This document shows positions 9,039 through 16,148 of a DNA stretch of 64,000 bases, piece after piece. The stretch is from NCBI RefSeq assembly GCF_001695835.1, contig NZ_MBSO01000002.1, positions 62,001 to 126,000 on the forward strand. The letters are read 5' to 3'. The position numbers and the translations under genes are program-made. The notes under the pieces are model-generated. The model did not search any database. It was given only the letters and a program-made list of their open reading frames with translations, and was not told the origin of the DNA. The stretch's first letter is position 1. Each line of letters starts with the position of its first letter. The DNA comes from Ensifer sp. LC11 (GTDB taxonomy: Bacteria; Pseudomonadota; Alphaproteobacteria; Rhizobiales; Rhizobiaceae).

Positions 9039-9743
9039 ATGACCGAAATCAACAGGAGCCCGGCATTCTGGCGCTCGTTTCCGATCTTTGAAGAATTCGA
9101 CAAGAATACCATTGCCGAACTTGCCGATATCGCAACCTACAGGAAATGGCCGGCCGGCACCGTGATCTTCCAGCGCGGTGACGAAGGCAACTACATGATT
9201 GTCGTCATCTCCGGGCGCATCAAGCTGTCGCTGATCACCCCGCAGGGCCGCGAACTGATGCTGCGCCAGCACGAGGGGGGCGCAATTTTCGGCGAGATGG
9301 CTGTGCTCGATGGCCAGTCGCGATCCGCCGATGCGACCGCGATGACCGCTTCCGAAGGCTATGTGATCGGCAAAAAGGCCTTCCTCGATATCGTCACCAA
9401 TCGGCGGGAGGCGGCCGAGGCGGTCATCCGCTTCCTCTGTGCCCAGCTTCGCGACACGACCGAGCGGCTGGAGACCATCGCGCTCTACGACCTCAACGCC
9501 CGGGTCGCACGCTTCTTCCTCGCCACGCTGCGCCAGATCCACGGCAGCGAGTTGCCGGAAAGCGCCAATCTCAGACTGACCATGAGCCAGACGGATATTG
9601 CTGGCGTTCTCGGCGCAAGCCGACCCAAGGTCAATCGCGCCATCCAATGGCTGGAGGAGAGCGGGGCGATCAAGAGGAACGATGGCATCATCGCCTGCAA
9701 GGTCGGCCGCCTGCACAGCATTGCCGATCCGGAGGAGGACTAG
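9039..9743 (+). CDS. clr: Crp-type cAMP-responsive regulator Clr
   Basis: 234-residue Crp/Fnr regulator. The cyclic-nucleotide domain has the phosphate-binding pattern FGEMAVLDGQSRSADATA (GE...RSA as in CRP), which argues for cAMP binding rather than an Fnr sensor; no Fe-S cysteine set is present. A helix-turn-helix MSQTDIAGVLGASRPKVNRAIQWLEESG is near the C-terminus. The ATG at 9039 follows GGGGGA. An adenylate cyclase gene begins 5 bases after its stop. In S. meliloti Clr with CyaD1 has this arrangement; a perfect Clr-box lies 2.7 kb downstream. Confidence 0.87.
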   Translation: MTEINRSPAFWRSFPIFEEFDKNTIAELADIATYRKWPAGTVIFQRGDEGNYMIVVISGRIKLSLITPQGRELMLRQHEGGAIFGEMAVLDGQSRSADATAMTASEGYVIGKKAFLDIVTNRREAAEAVIRFLCAQLRDTTERLETIALYDLNARVARFFLATLRQIHGSELPESANLRLTMSQTDIAGVLGASRPKVNRAIQWLEESGAIKRNDGIIACKVGRLHSIADPEED

Positions 9744-9748
9744 ACCGC

Positions 9749-11617
9749 ATGGCCGCTGAGCCACGCCGGCAATTCCGCCTTACTCCGCTTGCCGGCGGGT
9801 TCCTGACGAGCTTGCTCATTGCCGTTGCGCTCTACCTCTTCGGCGAACCGGTGTTCGAGACGCAGCGCGAGTTGTTCTTCGACAACCTGACGCAATGGGT
9901 GCCGGCACCCCAGTCGCCTGACATTGTCGTCGTCGATATCGACCGGCAGGCGCACCAATCCCGCCCCTCGGGCGAATGGGACCGGGCCGCCACCGCCGAA
10001 CTGCTGTCGCGGCTCACGGAAGCGGGCACCAAGACCGTTGCCGTGGACTTCGTCTTCAGCGCCGATTGCAATGCGGACGGCGACGGCAATGGGGCGCTCG
10101 CCGCCGCGCTTGGAACCGTCCCCGTCGTCCTCGGCTTTCTCGTGGCCGATACAGTGCAGGAGCGGCCGCGGCCTGTGCCGCCGCTGGCATTGAGCCGTCC
10201 TTTTGCCGCACCGGAGCTCTGGTTCCTCGGCGGCGCCGAAACGTCCTGTGCCGCCTTCATGGACCATGCGAGTGCCGCGGCCGCCTCGTTTCTCGTCGGC
10301 GACGAGGATGCGCGCATACGCCGGGTGCAGGCCTATGCCATCCTCGGCAACGACGCCTATCCGACGCTCGCGATCGAGGCGGCGCGACGGATGCGCGGCG
10401 GCGGCACCCCGATCCTCGGCGGCGATCCGGCCTGGTTGCGCGTCGACGGACAGGTGATTACGCTCGACGAGACCGGCAGCCTGCGCTTCGTCGCAAGTTC
10501 TGCGGAACGGCTCGCGGCTCGCACGGTTTCAGCGGCCGACGTCTTGTCCGGCAAGGCTGCAACCGACCGCTTCGCCGGCAAGCTCGTGTTGATCGGCAGC
10601 AGCCTGCCGAGCCTTGGAGGCTTGCGACCCAGCGCCTCGATGCCGCTCGAACCCTCGGTTCAGATCCATGCCGATATCGCCAATGCGATCCTGACCGGCT
10701 TCATACCACAGCGCGACGGCCGCCTGCCGATCGCTGAAGCGGCTGTCGCGTTCCTCGCCGGCCTTGGCGTCGCCTTCGCCGCCACGCGCCTCCGACCGCT
10801 GGCATCGGCAATACTCGGCCTCGGCGCGGTTACCGCGGTCGCAGCAGCAGCGGCCCTCATGTACGAAACGAGTGGTTGGCTTGTCGACGCGGTCAGCATT
10901 TCGGTTGCGCTTGCCGCTGTTCTGACGATCACGAGCATCCTGCAATTTGCCAAGGTGCGGCGAGCCGAAGCAGCCGCCCGGCAGAAATTTTCGCAGTATT
11001 TGCCGCAATCGGTCGTCGCCCGCTACATCGACAATCCCGGGCTTGTGCGCATGGCCGGCGAAGAGCGGCAAGTGACCGCTCTCTTCACCGACATCGAGAG
11101 CTTTTCCTCCCTGTCGCAAAGGCTGAAACCACGCGAACTCATAGCCCTGCTCGATATCTACTTTGCCGAGGTCAACCAGCTGGTGGCCGCGCATGGCGGC
11201 ATGGTCGACAAGGTGGTCGGCGATGCGGTGCACGCCTTTTTCAACGCGCCGGAGGACCTTCCCGAACACGTCGACAGGGCTATTGATTGCGCCCGAGCGA
11301 TCCACGCGCTGACGGAGGAGATGCGCAGGCGTCCGCAGTTCGCGGCCAACAACTTCGGCCGGACACGGATCGGCGTCGAGACCGGACCGGCGGTCGTCGG
11401 CGATGTCGGCGCCAGCGGCAAGCTCGACTACACCGCCCATGGAGACGCGATCAATCTGGCGGCACGGCTTCAGGAGGCGAACAAGTTCCTAGGCACCGCA
11501 ATCTGCGTCGGGCCGGCGGCTTCGGCGGAAAGCAAGCAGCCGCTCCGCTCGCTCGGCAGCCACGAAATCCGCGGCTTCTCTACGATGGAGCTCTATACGG
11601 TTCCGGAGAAGAACTGA
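9749..11617 (+). CDS. cyaD1: CHASE2-domain class III adenylate cyclase CyaD1
   Basis: Membrane receptor adenylate cyclase, 622 residues. An N-terminal anchor helix (about 17-32) leads to a periplasmic CHASE2 sensor, then three hydrophobic helices (about 327-400) and a cytosolic class III catalytic domain. Catalytic residues are intact: metal Asp448 (LFTDIES) and Asp492 (GDAV), adenine-selecting Lys488 and Asp560 (KLDYTAHGD), transition-state Asn569 and Arg573 (INLAAR). The ATG at 9749 is preceded by GGAGGAGG, part of which lies inside clr. It should supply cAMP to Clr. The CHASE2 ligand is not known from sequence. Confidence 0.88.
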   Translation: MAAEPRRQFRLTPLAGGFLTSLLIAVALYLFGEPVFETQRELFFDNLTQWVPAPQSPDIVVVDIDRQAHQSRPSGEWDRAATAELLSRLTEAGTKTVAVDFVFSADCNADGDGNGALAAALGTVPVVLGFLVADTVQERPRPVPPLALSRPFAAPELWFLGGAETSCAAFMDHASAAAASFLVGDEDARIRRVQAYAILGNDAYPTLAIEAARRMRGGGTPILGGDPAWLRVDGQVITLDETGSLRFVASSAERLAARTVSAADVLSGKAATDRFAGKLVLIGSSLPSLGGLRPSASMPLEPSVQIHADIANAILTGFIPQRDGRLPIAEAAVAFLAGLGVAFAATRLRPLASAILGLGAVTAVAAAAALMYETSGWLVDAVSISVALAAVLTITSILQFAKVRRAEAAARQKFSQYLPQSVVARYIDNPGLVRMAGEERQVTALFTDIESFSSLSQRLKPRELIALLDIYFAEVNQLVAAHGGMVDKVVGDAVHAFFNAPEDLPEHVDRAIDCARAIHALTEEMRRRPQFAANNFGRTRIGVETGPAVVGDVGASGKLDYTAHGDAINLAARLQEANKFLGTAICVGPAASAESKQPLRSLGSHEIRGFSTMELYTVPEKN

Positions 11618-11677
11618 CCGCAACTTTGGGCGCAAACCGCTGGAACTGCGGCCGCTTGTGAGCCCGTGGAGAGGGCC

Positions 11678-12316
11678 TCAGAGCCCAACACTGGCATAGG
11701 CTTCCTTGATGCGCGCCTCGCCCCAGTTGACGGGCTCCGTCGGTGCATCGCCGGGCTTGCCAAACTCGACACCCTGCCCCGCTTCAACCACCCGTGTGAC
11801 GCCGGCGCCTTCAACCGAAACGCTGCCGTGCTCGACGAAGACGGCAAAGGCCGTCTTGCTCGGACCGCAGAAGAATTTGGTGCCGCGCACGCCGATCATG
11901 CCGAAGGCGGTGCGGACCGCCACGTCGACCTTCGGCAACCCCTCGGGCCGATCGAAGACCATGCGGCCAAGCCCGAGTTCGAGCGTGCCGCCCTGACCGG
12001 CAATGAAAGTGTCGATGAGCAGATCGGTCTCTGCGCCGAGCAATACGCGTGTATCGGTGCCAAGGTTCAAGGTCGCATAACTCTCAGCGTTCGTGTGCAC
12101 GCGGTCGTTCTCGAAGAGCTGGCCACCGACCGCCAGCGGCTCTTCCTTTTCCGCCTGCTTGCGTCGCACATCGCCTTTGACCTCCGTCGCCTGGCCAATG
12201 ACCGGGCTTGCCCAGGACGTGGCGACGCCGCCGCCCACGGCCGTCAGCAACAGCCCGCCGACAACGACCCGTCGGCTTACCAGCATCAGCCGCACCGGCG
12301 CTGCTCGGTTTTCCAT
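11678..12316 (-). CDS. FecR-domain envelope protein
   Basis: 212-residue protein with an N-terminal hydrophobic export segment preceded by SRRVVVGG, which could be a twin-arginine signal, then a FecR domain (GDVRRKQAEKEEPLAVGGQLFENDRVHTN ... FGMIGVRGTKF region). FecR domains typically act in periplasmic sensing or scaffolding. It is convergent with cyaD1 and 60 bases from it; FecR and CHASE2-cyclase genes often neighbour each other in alphaproteobacteria, so a role in cyclase signalling is plausible but inferred. It is divergent from the Clr-box gene. Confidence 0.8.
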   Translation of the reverse strand: MENRAAPVRLMLVSRRVVVGGLLLTAVGGGVATSWASPVIGQATEVKGDVRRKQAEKEEPLAVGGQLFENDRVHTNAESYATLNLGTDTRVLLGAETDLLIDTFIAGQGGTLELGLGRMVFDRPEGLPKVDVAVRTAFGMIGVRGTKFFCGPSKTAFAVFVEHGSVSVEGAGVTRVVEAGQGVEFGKPGDAPTEPVNWGEARIKEAYASVGL

Positions 12317-12440
12317 TGTCTCTCTCCCTCACGGAACGTTGCGGCTCTTGGAGGATAACCTCGGCGTTCCCGGATGCAAGCCGCCCACGGGCAGGCCCTC
12401 GCTCGCGTTCCTCACTTGGCCAGAGCTTTCGGCTTCAGGC

Positions 12441-12456
12441 TGTTCCCGCCGGAACA
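12441..12456. promoter_or_regulatory. Clr-box (cAMP-Clr binding site)
   Basis: TGTTCCCGCCGGAACA is a perfect match to the palindrome TGTTCC-N4-GGAACA recognised by S. meliloti Clr, and the symmetry extends two more bases on each side (12439-12458). Its centre is 61 bases before the ATG of the Sel1-repeat gene. A -10-like GATAGT at 12475-12480 would put the box near -40, an activator position. Confidence 0.8.
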
Positions 12457-12509
12457 GCTCAACGGCGCGGCCCCCGATAGTTTGATCGGCAAGAGAAGGG
12501 AAAAGCATC

Positions 12510-13370
12510 ATGGAAAATCGCAGCGCATCCGGCACCCGCATTATCAACGCTCTGTTTCTGGCCATGGTCAGCCTGCTGGCAGTTGCTGCAATCGCCCTTC
12601 CTTCGGCCCGTGCTGCCGAGCTCTCCGCTGCTGAAATCTGCGACCGCGAAGCGGGCAGCATCTTCGACCTGCAGCGCAACCCGTCGTTCCCGGCGGTTGC
12701 GACCGAAGACATCAAGATCGGCGTGGCGCTGTCCGCCTGCCGTGAGGCGTACAACCAGAAGGGTGGCGCCCGTACCGAATTCCAGCTCGCTCGCGTGCTC
12801 GACAAGGCCGGCCAGAAGATCCAGTCGCTGCGCATTCTCGGCGAAGCGGCCCAGCATGGCCATGCGCTGGCGATGACGAATTACGCGGTCCTCCTCGGCG
12901 AACAGGGTGACACCGCGACCGAATTCGCGCTGAACCAGAAGGCCGCCGCCGCCGGCAACGTTCTTGCCGCCTATAACCTCGGCGTCTCCTATCGCGACGG
13001 CATGGGCACGCCGGTCAACGGCAAGCTCGCGATCGAATGGTTCGAACGGGCCTCGCTTGCCGGCGACGATGTTGCAACCTTCAACCTGGCGGTCATCCTC
13101 GACGAGGGCAAGCTGGTGCCAGAAGACAATGGCAAGGCTGCCAGGTTCTACCGGCTGGCCGCAGAGCGCGGCAATGTCGACGCGATGGTCAATCTTGGCC
13201 TGATGCTTCAGAACGGCGAAGGCATCGCCAAGGACATTCCGGCGGCGCGTGACATCTTCCGCAAGGCCGCCAACGAAGGCGACGCGTTCGCCGGGCAGAA
13301 ACTCGCCGAGCTCAGCGCGGGCGGTGGGTTTGAGACAGCCATGCTCCCCAAGGCCAGCCGCATCAAGTAA
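12510..13370 (+). CDS. Secreted Sel1-like repeat protein, probable cAMP-Clr target
   Basis: 286-residue exported protein. A Sec signal peptide with a hydrophobic core (about 12-30) ends at ARAAE; the mature part has four to five Sel1/TPR-like helical repeats (for example NVLAAYNLGVSYRDGMG, VDAMVNLGLMLQNGEG) of about 36 residues. Such repeats mediate protein contacts. The start has GAGAAGGG upstream. The Clr-box just upstream and the clr-cyaD1 genes nearby make it a likely cAMP target; S. meliloti has a known Clr target (SMc02178) in the corresponding region, but equivalence was not checked. Confidence 0.85.
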   Translation: MENRSASGTRIINALFLAMVSLLAVAAIALPSARAAELSAAEICDREAGSIFDLQRNPSFPAVATEDIKIGVALSACREAYNQKGGARTEFQLARVLDKAGQKIQSLRILGEAAQHGHALAMTNYAVLLGEQGDTATEFALNQKAAAAGNVLAAYNLGVSYRDGMGTPVNGKLAIEWFERASLAGDDVATFNLAVILDEGKLVPEDNGKAARFYRLAAERGNVDAMVNLGLMLQNGEGIAKDIPAARDIFRKAANEGDAFAGQKLAELSAGGGFETAMLPKASRIK

Positions 13371-13463
13371 CCGAACACGCCTCCCAAGGGCCACGCGGGT
13401 CGGAGATCCCATGATCTTCGGCCCGCGTTTTCGTTTGGAACACCGCCCGGGAACGGCGGCCGA

Positions 13464-14498
13464 CTAGCGGATCTCGCCGGCCTGCGGTCCCCAGGTGTCG
13501 GTCAGCGCAAAGCCGTCGGCAAGCGGATCGAACGGGTCGAGCGCCACCTGATGCAGGCCGAAGGTCCAGCCGCGGCCCGCAATCGTCGGGATGATCGCTT
13601 CGCGGCCGGCGACCGTCGTCACGCCTTCGAGGCCCACTTCGAATTCGGAGCCGATGATCGAGCGGGATTTCAGGACGTCGCCGACCTTGACCTTGCCGCG
13701 CGCATGCAGCGTCGCGAGGTTGGCCGAGCTACCCGTGCCGCAGGGCGAGCGGTCGACGCGGCCCGGCCACATGGTGGTGCAGGTGCGGATCGTGCCGTCG
13801 GCCTCGACGTCGCGGAACATCACATAGGCGACGCCCTTGATCTCCGGGATCTCAGGATGGACGACCGGGATGGTACGGTTGACGATATCCTTCAGGATCA
13901 TCCCGGCTTCAACGATCTCGCGGGCGTTCGCCTTGTCGATCGTCGTACCGATCTGGCCGACATCGACGAGCGCATAGAAGACGCCGCCGTAGCAGAGGTC
14001 GAGCTTGATCTTGCCCCATTTCGGGGTGTCGACCTCGACATCGAGTTCGTGCACGAAGGACGGAACCATCGTCAGCTTCACCTTCTCGCAGCGGCCGTCG
14101 CGGCAGGTCGCCGTGGCCTTGACGAGGCCGGACGCCGTATCGAGCATGACCACCGTCTCCGGCTCCTTCATCTCGATAATGCCGGATTCAAGCAATGCGG
14201 TCGTGACGCAGATCGAGTTCGAGCCGGACATGGCATGCGCCTGATCAGCCTGCAGAATGATGAAGCCGGCATCGGCTTCCGGGCGCTTCGGCGGCACCAG
14301 CAGATTGACCGAGCCGATCGAGCCGGAGCGCGGCTCCAGGCACAGGAACCGGCGCAGACTGTCATCAACCGTGTTGATGTGGTTGAGCTGTTCGGCGATC
14401 GAGTTTCCCGGGATTTTGGGCACGCCGCCGATTGCGACCTTGCCGATCTCACCTTCGCAATGAACGTCCAGCAACTGGATCGTGCGCTTCCACCGCAT
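13464..14498 (-). CDS. Proline racemase superfamily enzyme with Ser/Cys catalytic pair
   Basis: 344-residue cytosolic enzyme of the family containing proline racemase, 4-hydroxyproline 2-epimerase and trans-3-hydroxyproline dehydratase. The first catalytic position is Ser91 (AHAMSGSNSI) instead of the Cys of racemases; the second is the normal Cys253 (DRSPCGTGSS). Ser/Cys members include 4-hydroxyproline epimerase and trans-3-hydroxy-L-proline dehydratase, so either is possible and simple proline racemase is less likely. putA lies 1.7 kb away, fitting imino-acid use. The start follows TGGAGAAA. A perfect 12-bp palindrome lies 46 bases upstream. Confidence 0.88.
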   Translation of the reverse strand: MRWKRTIQLLDVHCEGEIGKVAIGGVPKIPGNSIAEQLNHINTVDDSLRRFLCLEPRSGSIGSVNLLVPPKRPEADAGFIILQADQAHAMSGSNSICVTTALLESGIIEMKEPETVVMLDTASGLVKATATCRDGRCEKVKLTMVPSFVHELDVEVDTPKWGKIKLDLCYGGVFYALVDVGQIGTTIDKANAREIVEAGMILKDIVNRTIPVVHPEIPEIKGVAYVMFRDVEADGTIRTCTTMWPGRVDRSPCGTGSSANLATLHARGKVKVGDVLKSRSIIGSEFEVGLEGVTTVAGREAIIPTIAGRGWTFGLHQVALDPFDPLADGFALTDTWGPQAGEIR

Positions 14499-14543
14499 GC
14501 CGTTTCTCCAACTCGCTTGCCATCGCCCTAGCGGCGATTATGG

Positions 14544-14555
14544 CTGATATATCAG
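14544..14555. promoter_or_regulatory. Palindrome CTGATATATCAG upstream of the racemase-family gene
   Basis: Perfect 12-bp palindrome in the 199-base gap between the divergent racemase-family gene and spdA. AT-centred palindromes of this form are used by GntR-family regulators; no regulator gene is adjacent, so the assignment is tentative. Nothing else clear is seen in the gap. Confidence 0.4.
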
Positions 14556-14697
14556 GTGCGCCTGCCTTAGCGCTTTCCTTGACCCGTCGCAAGGAAAACC
14601 ACTGGGCGACCAAGTACATCGCCCCAAAGTTGCCGCTTGACGCGCCACACGCCGCGCGACAGCTTGGGTGTCCTGCGGCGCAACCTTCTGGATCTCC

Positions 14698-15504
14698 ATG
14701 ACAAAACTGATCATCTTTACCGACCTGCACATGGTGCCCGAAGGCACGACGATCATCGGGCTTGATCCCTACCAGCGCCTTGCCAATGGCATCGAACACG
14801 TCAACCGCTACCATGCGGATGCGGAGCGGGTGATCTTCACCGGCGATCTCACCCACTACGGCGATCGCGGATCTTACGAGCGGCTGAAACGGCTCATCGA
14901 CCAACTTATCCCGCCATCCGCCATCACCATCGGCAATCATGATCGGCGCGAAGTGTTCCTCGACGTCTTCACCGATGCAGAAACAGACACGGGCGGCTTC
15001 GTGCAGCAGGCGATCGATTTCCCCGACTGCCGCGCAATCCTGCTTGATACGCTGTTTGCACCGCCTTACGACTACCCGAACAGCCATGCAGGCCTGCTCT
15101 GTGCCAAGCGTCTTGCCTGGCTCGACCGGCAGCTTGCCGATGCCGCTAACAAGCCGGCGCTCCTCTTCATGCATCATCCGCCACACAGGACGGGCTTTTC
15201 CGGCATGGACCTGATCCGGCTCGCCAACGAGGCGGAATTTTACGAATGCATCAAGCGGCATCCCAATGTCCGGCATATCTTTGCCGGGCATGTGCATCGC
15301 ACGATCAGCGGTTCCAGCCGCGGCATTCCCTTCTCGATCTTCAAGAGCCCGGTGCACCAGCAGCCCATGCCTTTCGACGCGCCCGATGCTTCGCTCTCTG
15401 TCGACGAGCCAGCCGCCTATGGCATCGCTGTCGTGACCGAGGACGGCGTGCTGGTCCACACCGAAGACTACGAGATTGCCCGCCGCGACGCGACCGTCGC
15501 TTAA
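14698..15504 (+). CDS. spdA: Class III cyclic nucleotide phosphodiesterase, SpdA-like
   Basis: 268-residue calcineurin-type metallophosphoesterase. All metal motifs are present: TDLHM (D-x-H), GDLTHYGD, GNHD, HHPPH and GHVHR. This set and length match the CpdA/SpdA class. S. meliloti SpdA, from the same neighbourhood, hydrolyses 2',3'-cyclic nucleotides rather than 3',5'-cAMP, so this gene need not shut off the Clr signal. The ATG at 14698 is used since residues before it do not fit the family. It is followed after 40 bases by the Cys-cluster gene. Confidence 0.82.
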   Translation: MTKLIIFTDLHMVPEGTTIIGLDPYQRLANGIEHVNRYHADAERVIFTGDLTHYGDRGSYERLKRLIDQLIPPSAITIGNHDRREVFLDVFTDAETDTGGFVQQAIDFPDCRAILLDTLFAPPYDYPNSHAGLLCAKRLAWLDRQLADAANKPALLFMHHPPHRTGFSGMDLIRLANEAEFYECIKRHPNVRHIFAGHVHRTISGSSRGIPFSIFKSPVHQQPMPFDAPDASLSVDEPAAYGIAVVTEDGVLVHTEDYEIARRDATVA

Positions 15505-15544
15505 GAGCCATTTCGAACCCTGCGCCTTCGTGCTAGTTTGACGC

Positions 15545-15859
15545 ATGACCGAACCGCCCCCCATCGACGAAAGCTTCGACTGCCAGAGCTGCGGCGCTTG
15601 CTGCGCCTATTCGGCCGACTGGCCGCGTTTTTCGCTGGAGACGGACGAGGAGCTCGACCTGATCCCGGCGGAATACGTGTCGGCCGACCTCGGCGGCATG
15701 CGCTGCGAGGACGATCGCTGCTCGGCACTCGGCGGCAAGCTCGGCGAGCACGTCGGCTGCAAGATCTATGCGATCCGGCCAATCGTCTGTCGCACCTGCA
15801 TGCCCGGCGACGACGAATGCCTGATGGCCCGCGAGAAGCACTTCGGCAAGGCGGCCTGA
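15545..15859 (+). CDS. YkgJ family cysteine-cluster protein
   Basis: 104-residue protein with the family signature CQSCGACC near residue 13 and further cysteines in CEDDRC, GCKIYAIRPIVCRTC. The eight or so conserved cysteines suggest a bound metal or Fe-S/zinc site; the function of the family is not established. It is close behind spdA on the same strand and probably cotranscribed. Confidence 0.87.
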   Translation: MTEPPPIDESFDCQSCGACCAYSADWPRFSLETDEELDLIPAEYVSADLGGMRCEDDRCSALGGKLGEHVGCKIYAIRPIVCRTCMPGDDECLMAREKHFGKAA

Positions 15860-15860
15860 T

Positions 15861-15968
15861 CTACAGCGCCGCGCGTCTTACCGGACGCACAAAGGTCGCA
15901 GTAGCAATTTGTATGGCTGCGTGTTTCTATCCTTAGATCGGCTAGGATTTAAGGAAACCTGCAATAGG
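15861..15968. repeat. Compound palindromic intergenic element, copy A
   Basis: Starts right after the YkgJ gene. The first half is a nested hairpin: CTACAGCG pairs with CGCAGTAG (15898-15905, imperfect), enclosing GCGCGTC / GACGCAC. The second half pairs TCCTTAGATC with GATTTAAGGA. The second half recurs at 43441-43507. It closely resembles a multicopy intergenic element I remember from Sinorhizobium genomes. Confidence 0.65.
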
Positions 15969-16148
15969 ATCATCCGGCAGAATTGCGAACATTCCGCATT
16001 CTCTACGGCGCCATACCTGCCTAACGGTGAAACATTCCGCCAAACCTGAAATTTGCCGGATGGATGCACGGCGAAATGAAGCGTATTTTCCGCCCACGAT
16101 CGGGGGCGCGCCGCGCCCTCCAAACTGCTTCCCGGAGGATAGCGCTCG
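15969..16148 (+). promoter_or_regulatory. putA control region with a repeated motif
   Basis: The ten-base direct repeat AACATTCCGC occurs at 15988-15997 and 16031-16040, 43 bases apart (about four helical turns). In related bacteria putA is activated by the Lrp-type protein PutR, which binds repeated sites with helical phasing. No putR gene is adjacent here. CCGGAGGA before 16149 is the ribosome binding site. Confidence 0.4.

Noticed and set aside
13428-13443. GTTTTC-GTTT-GGAACA as a Clr-box
   Set aside because: Two mismatches in the left half and it lies between convergent gene ends, where no promoter is expected.
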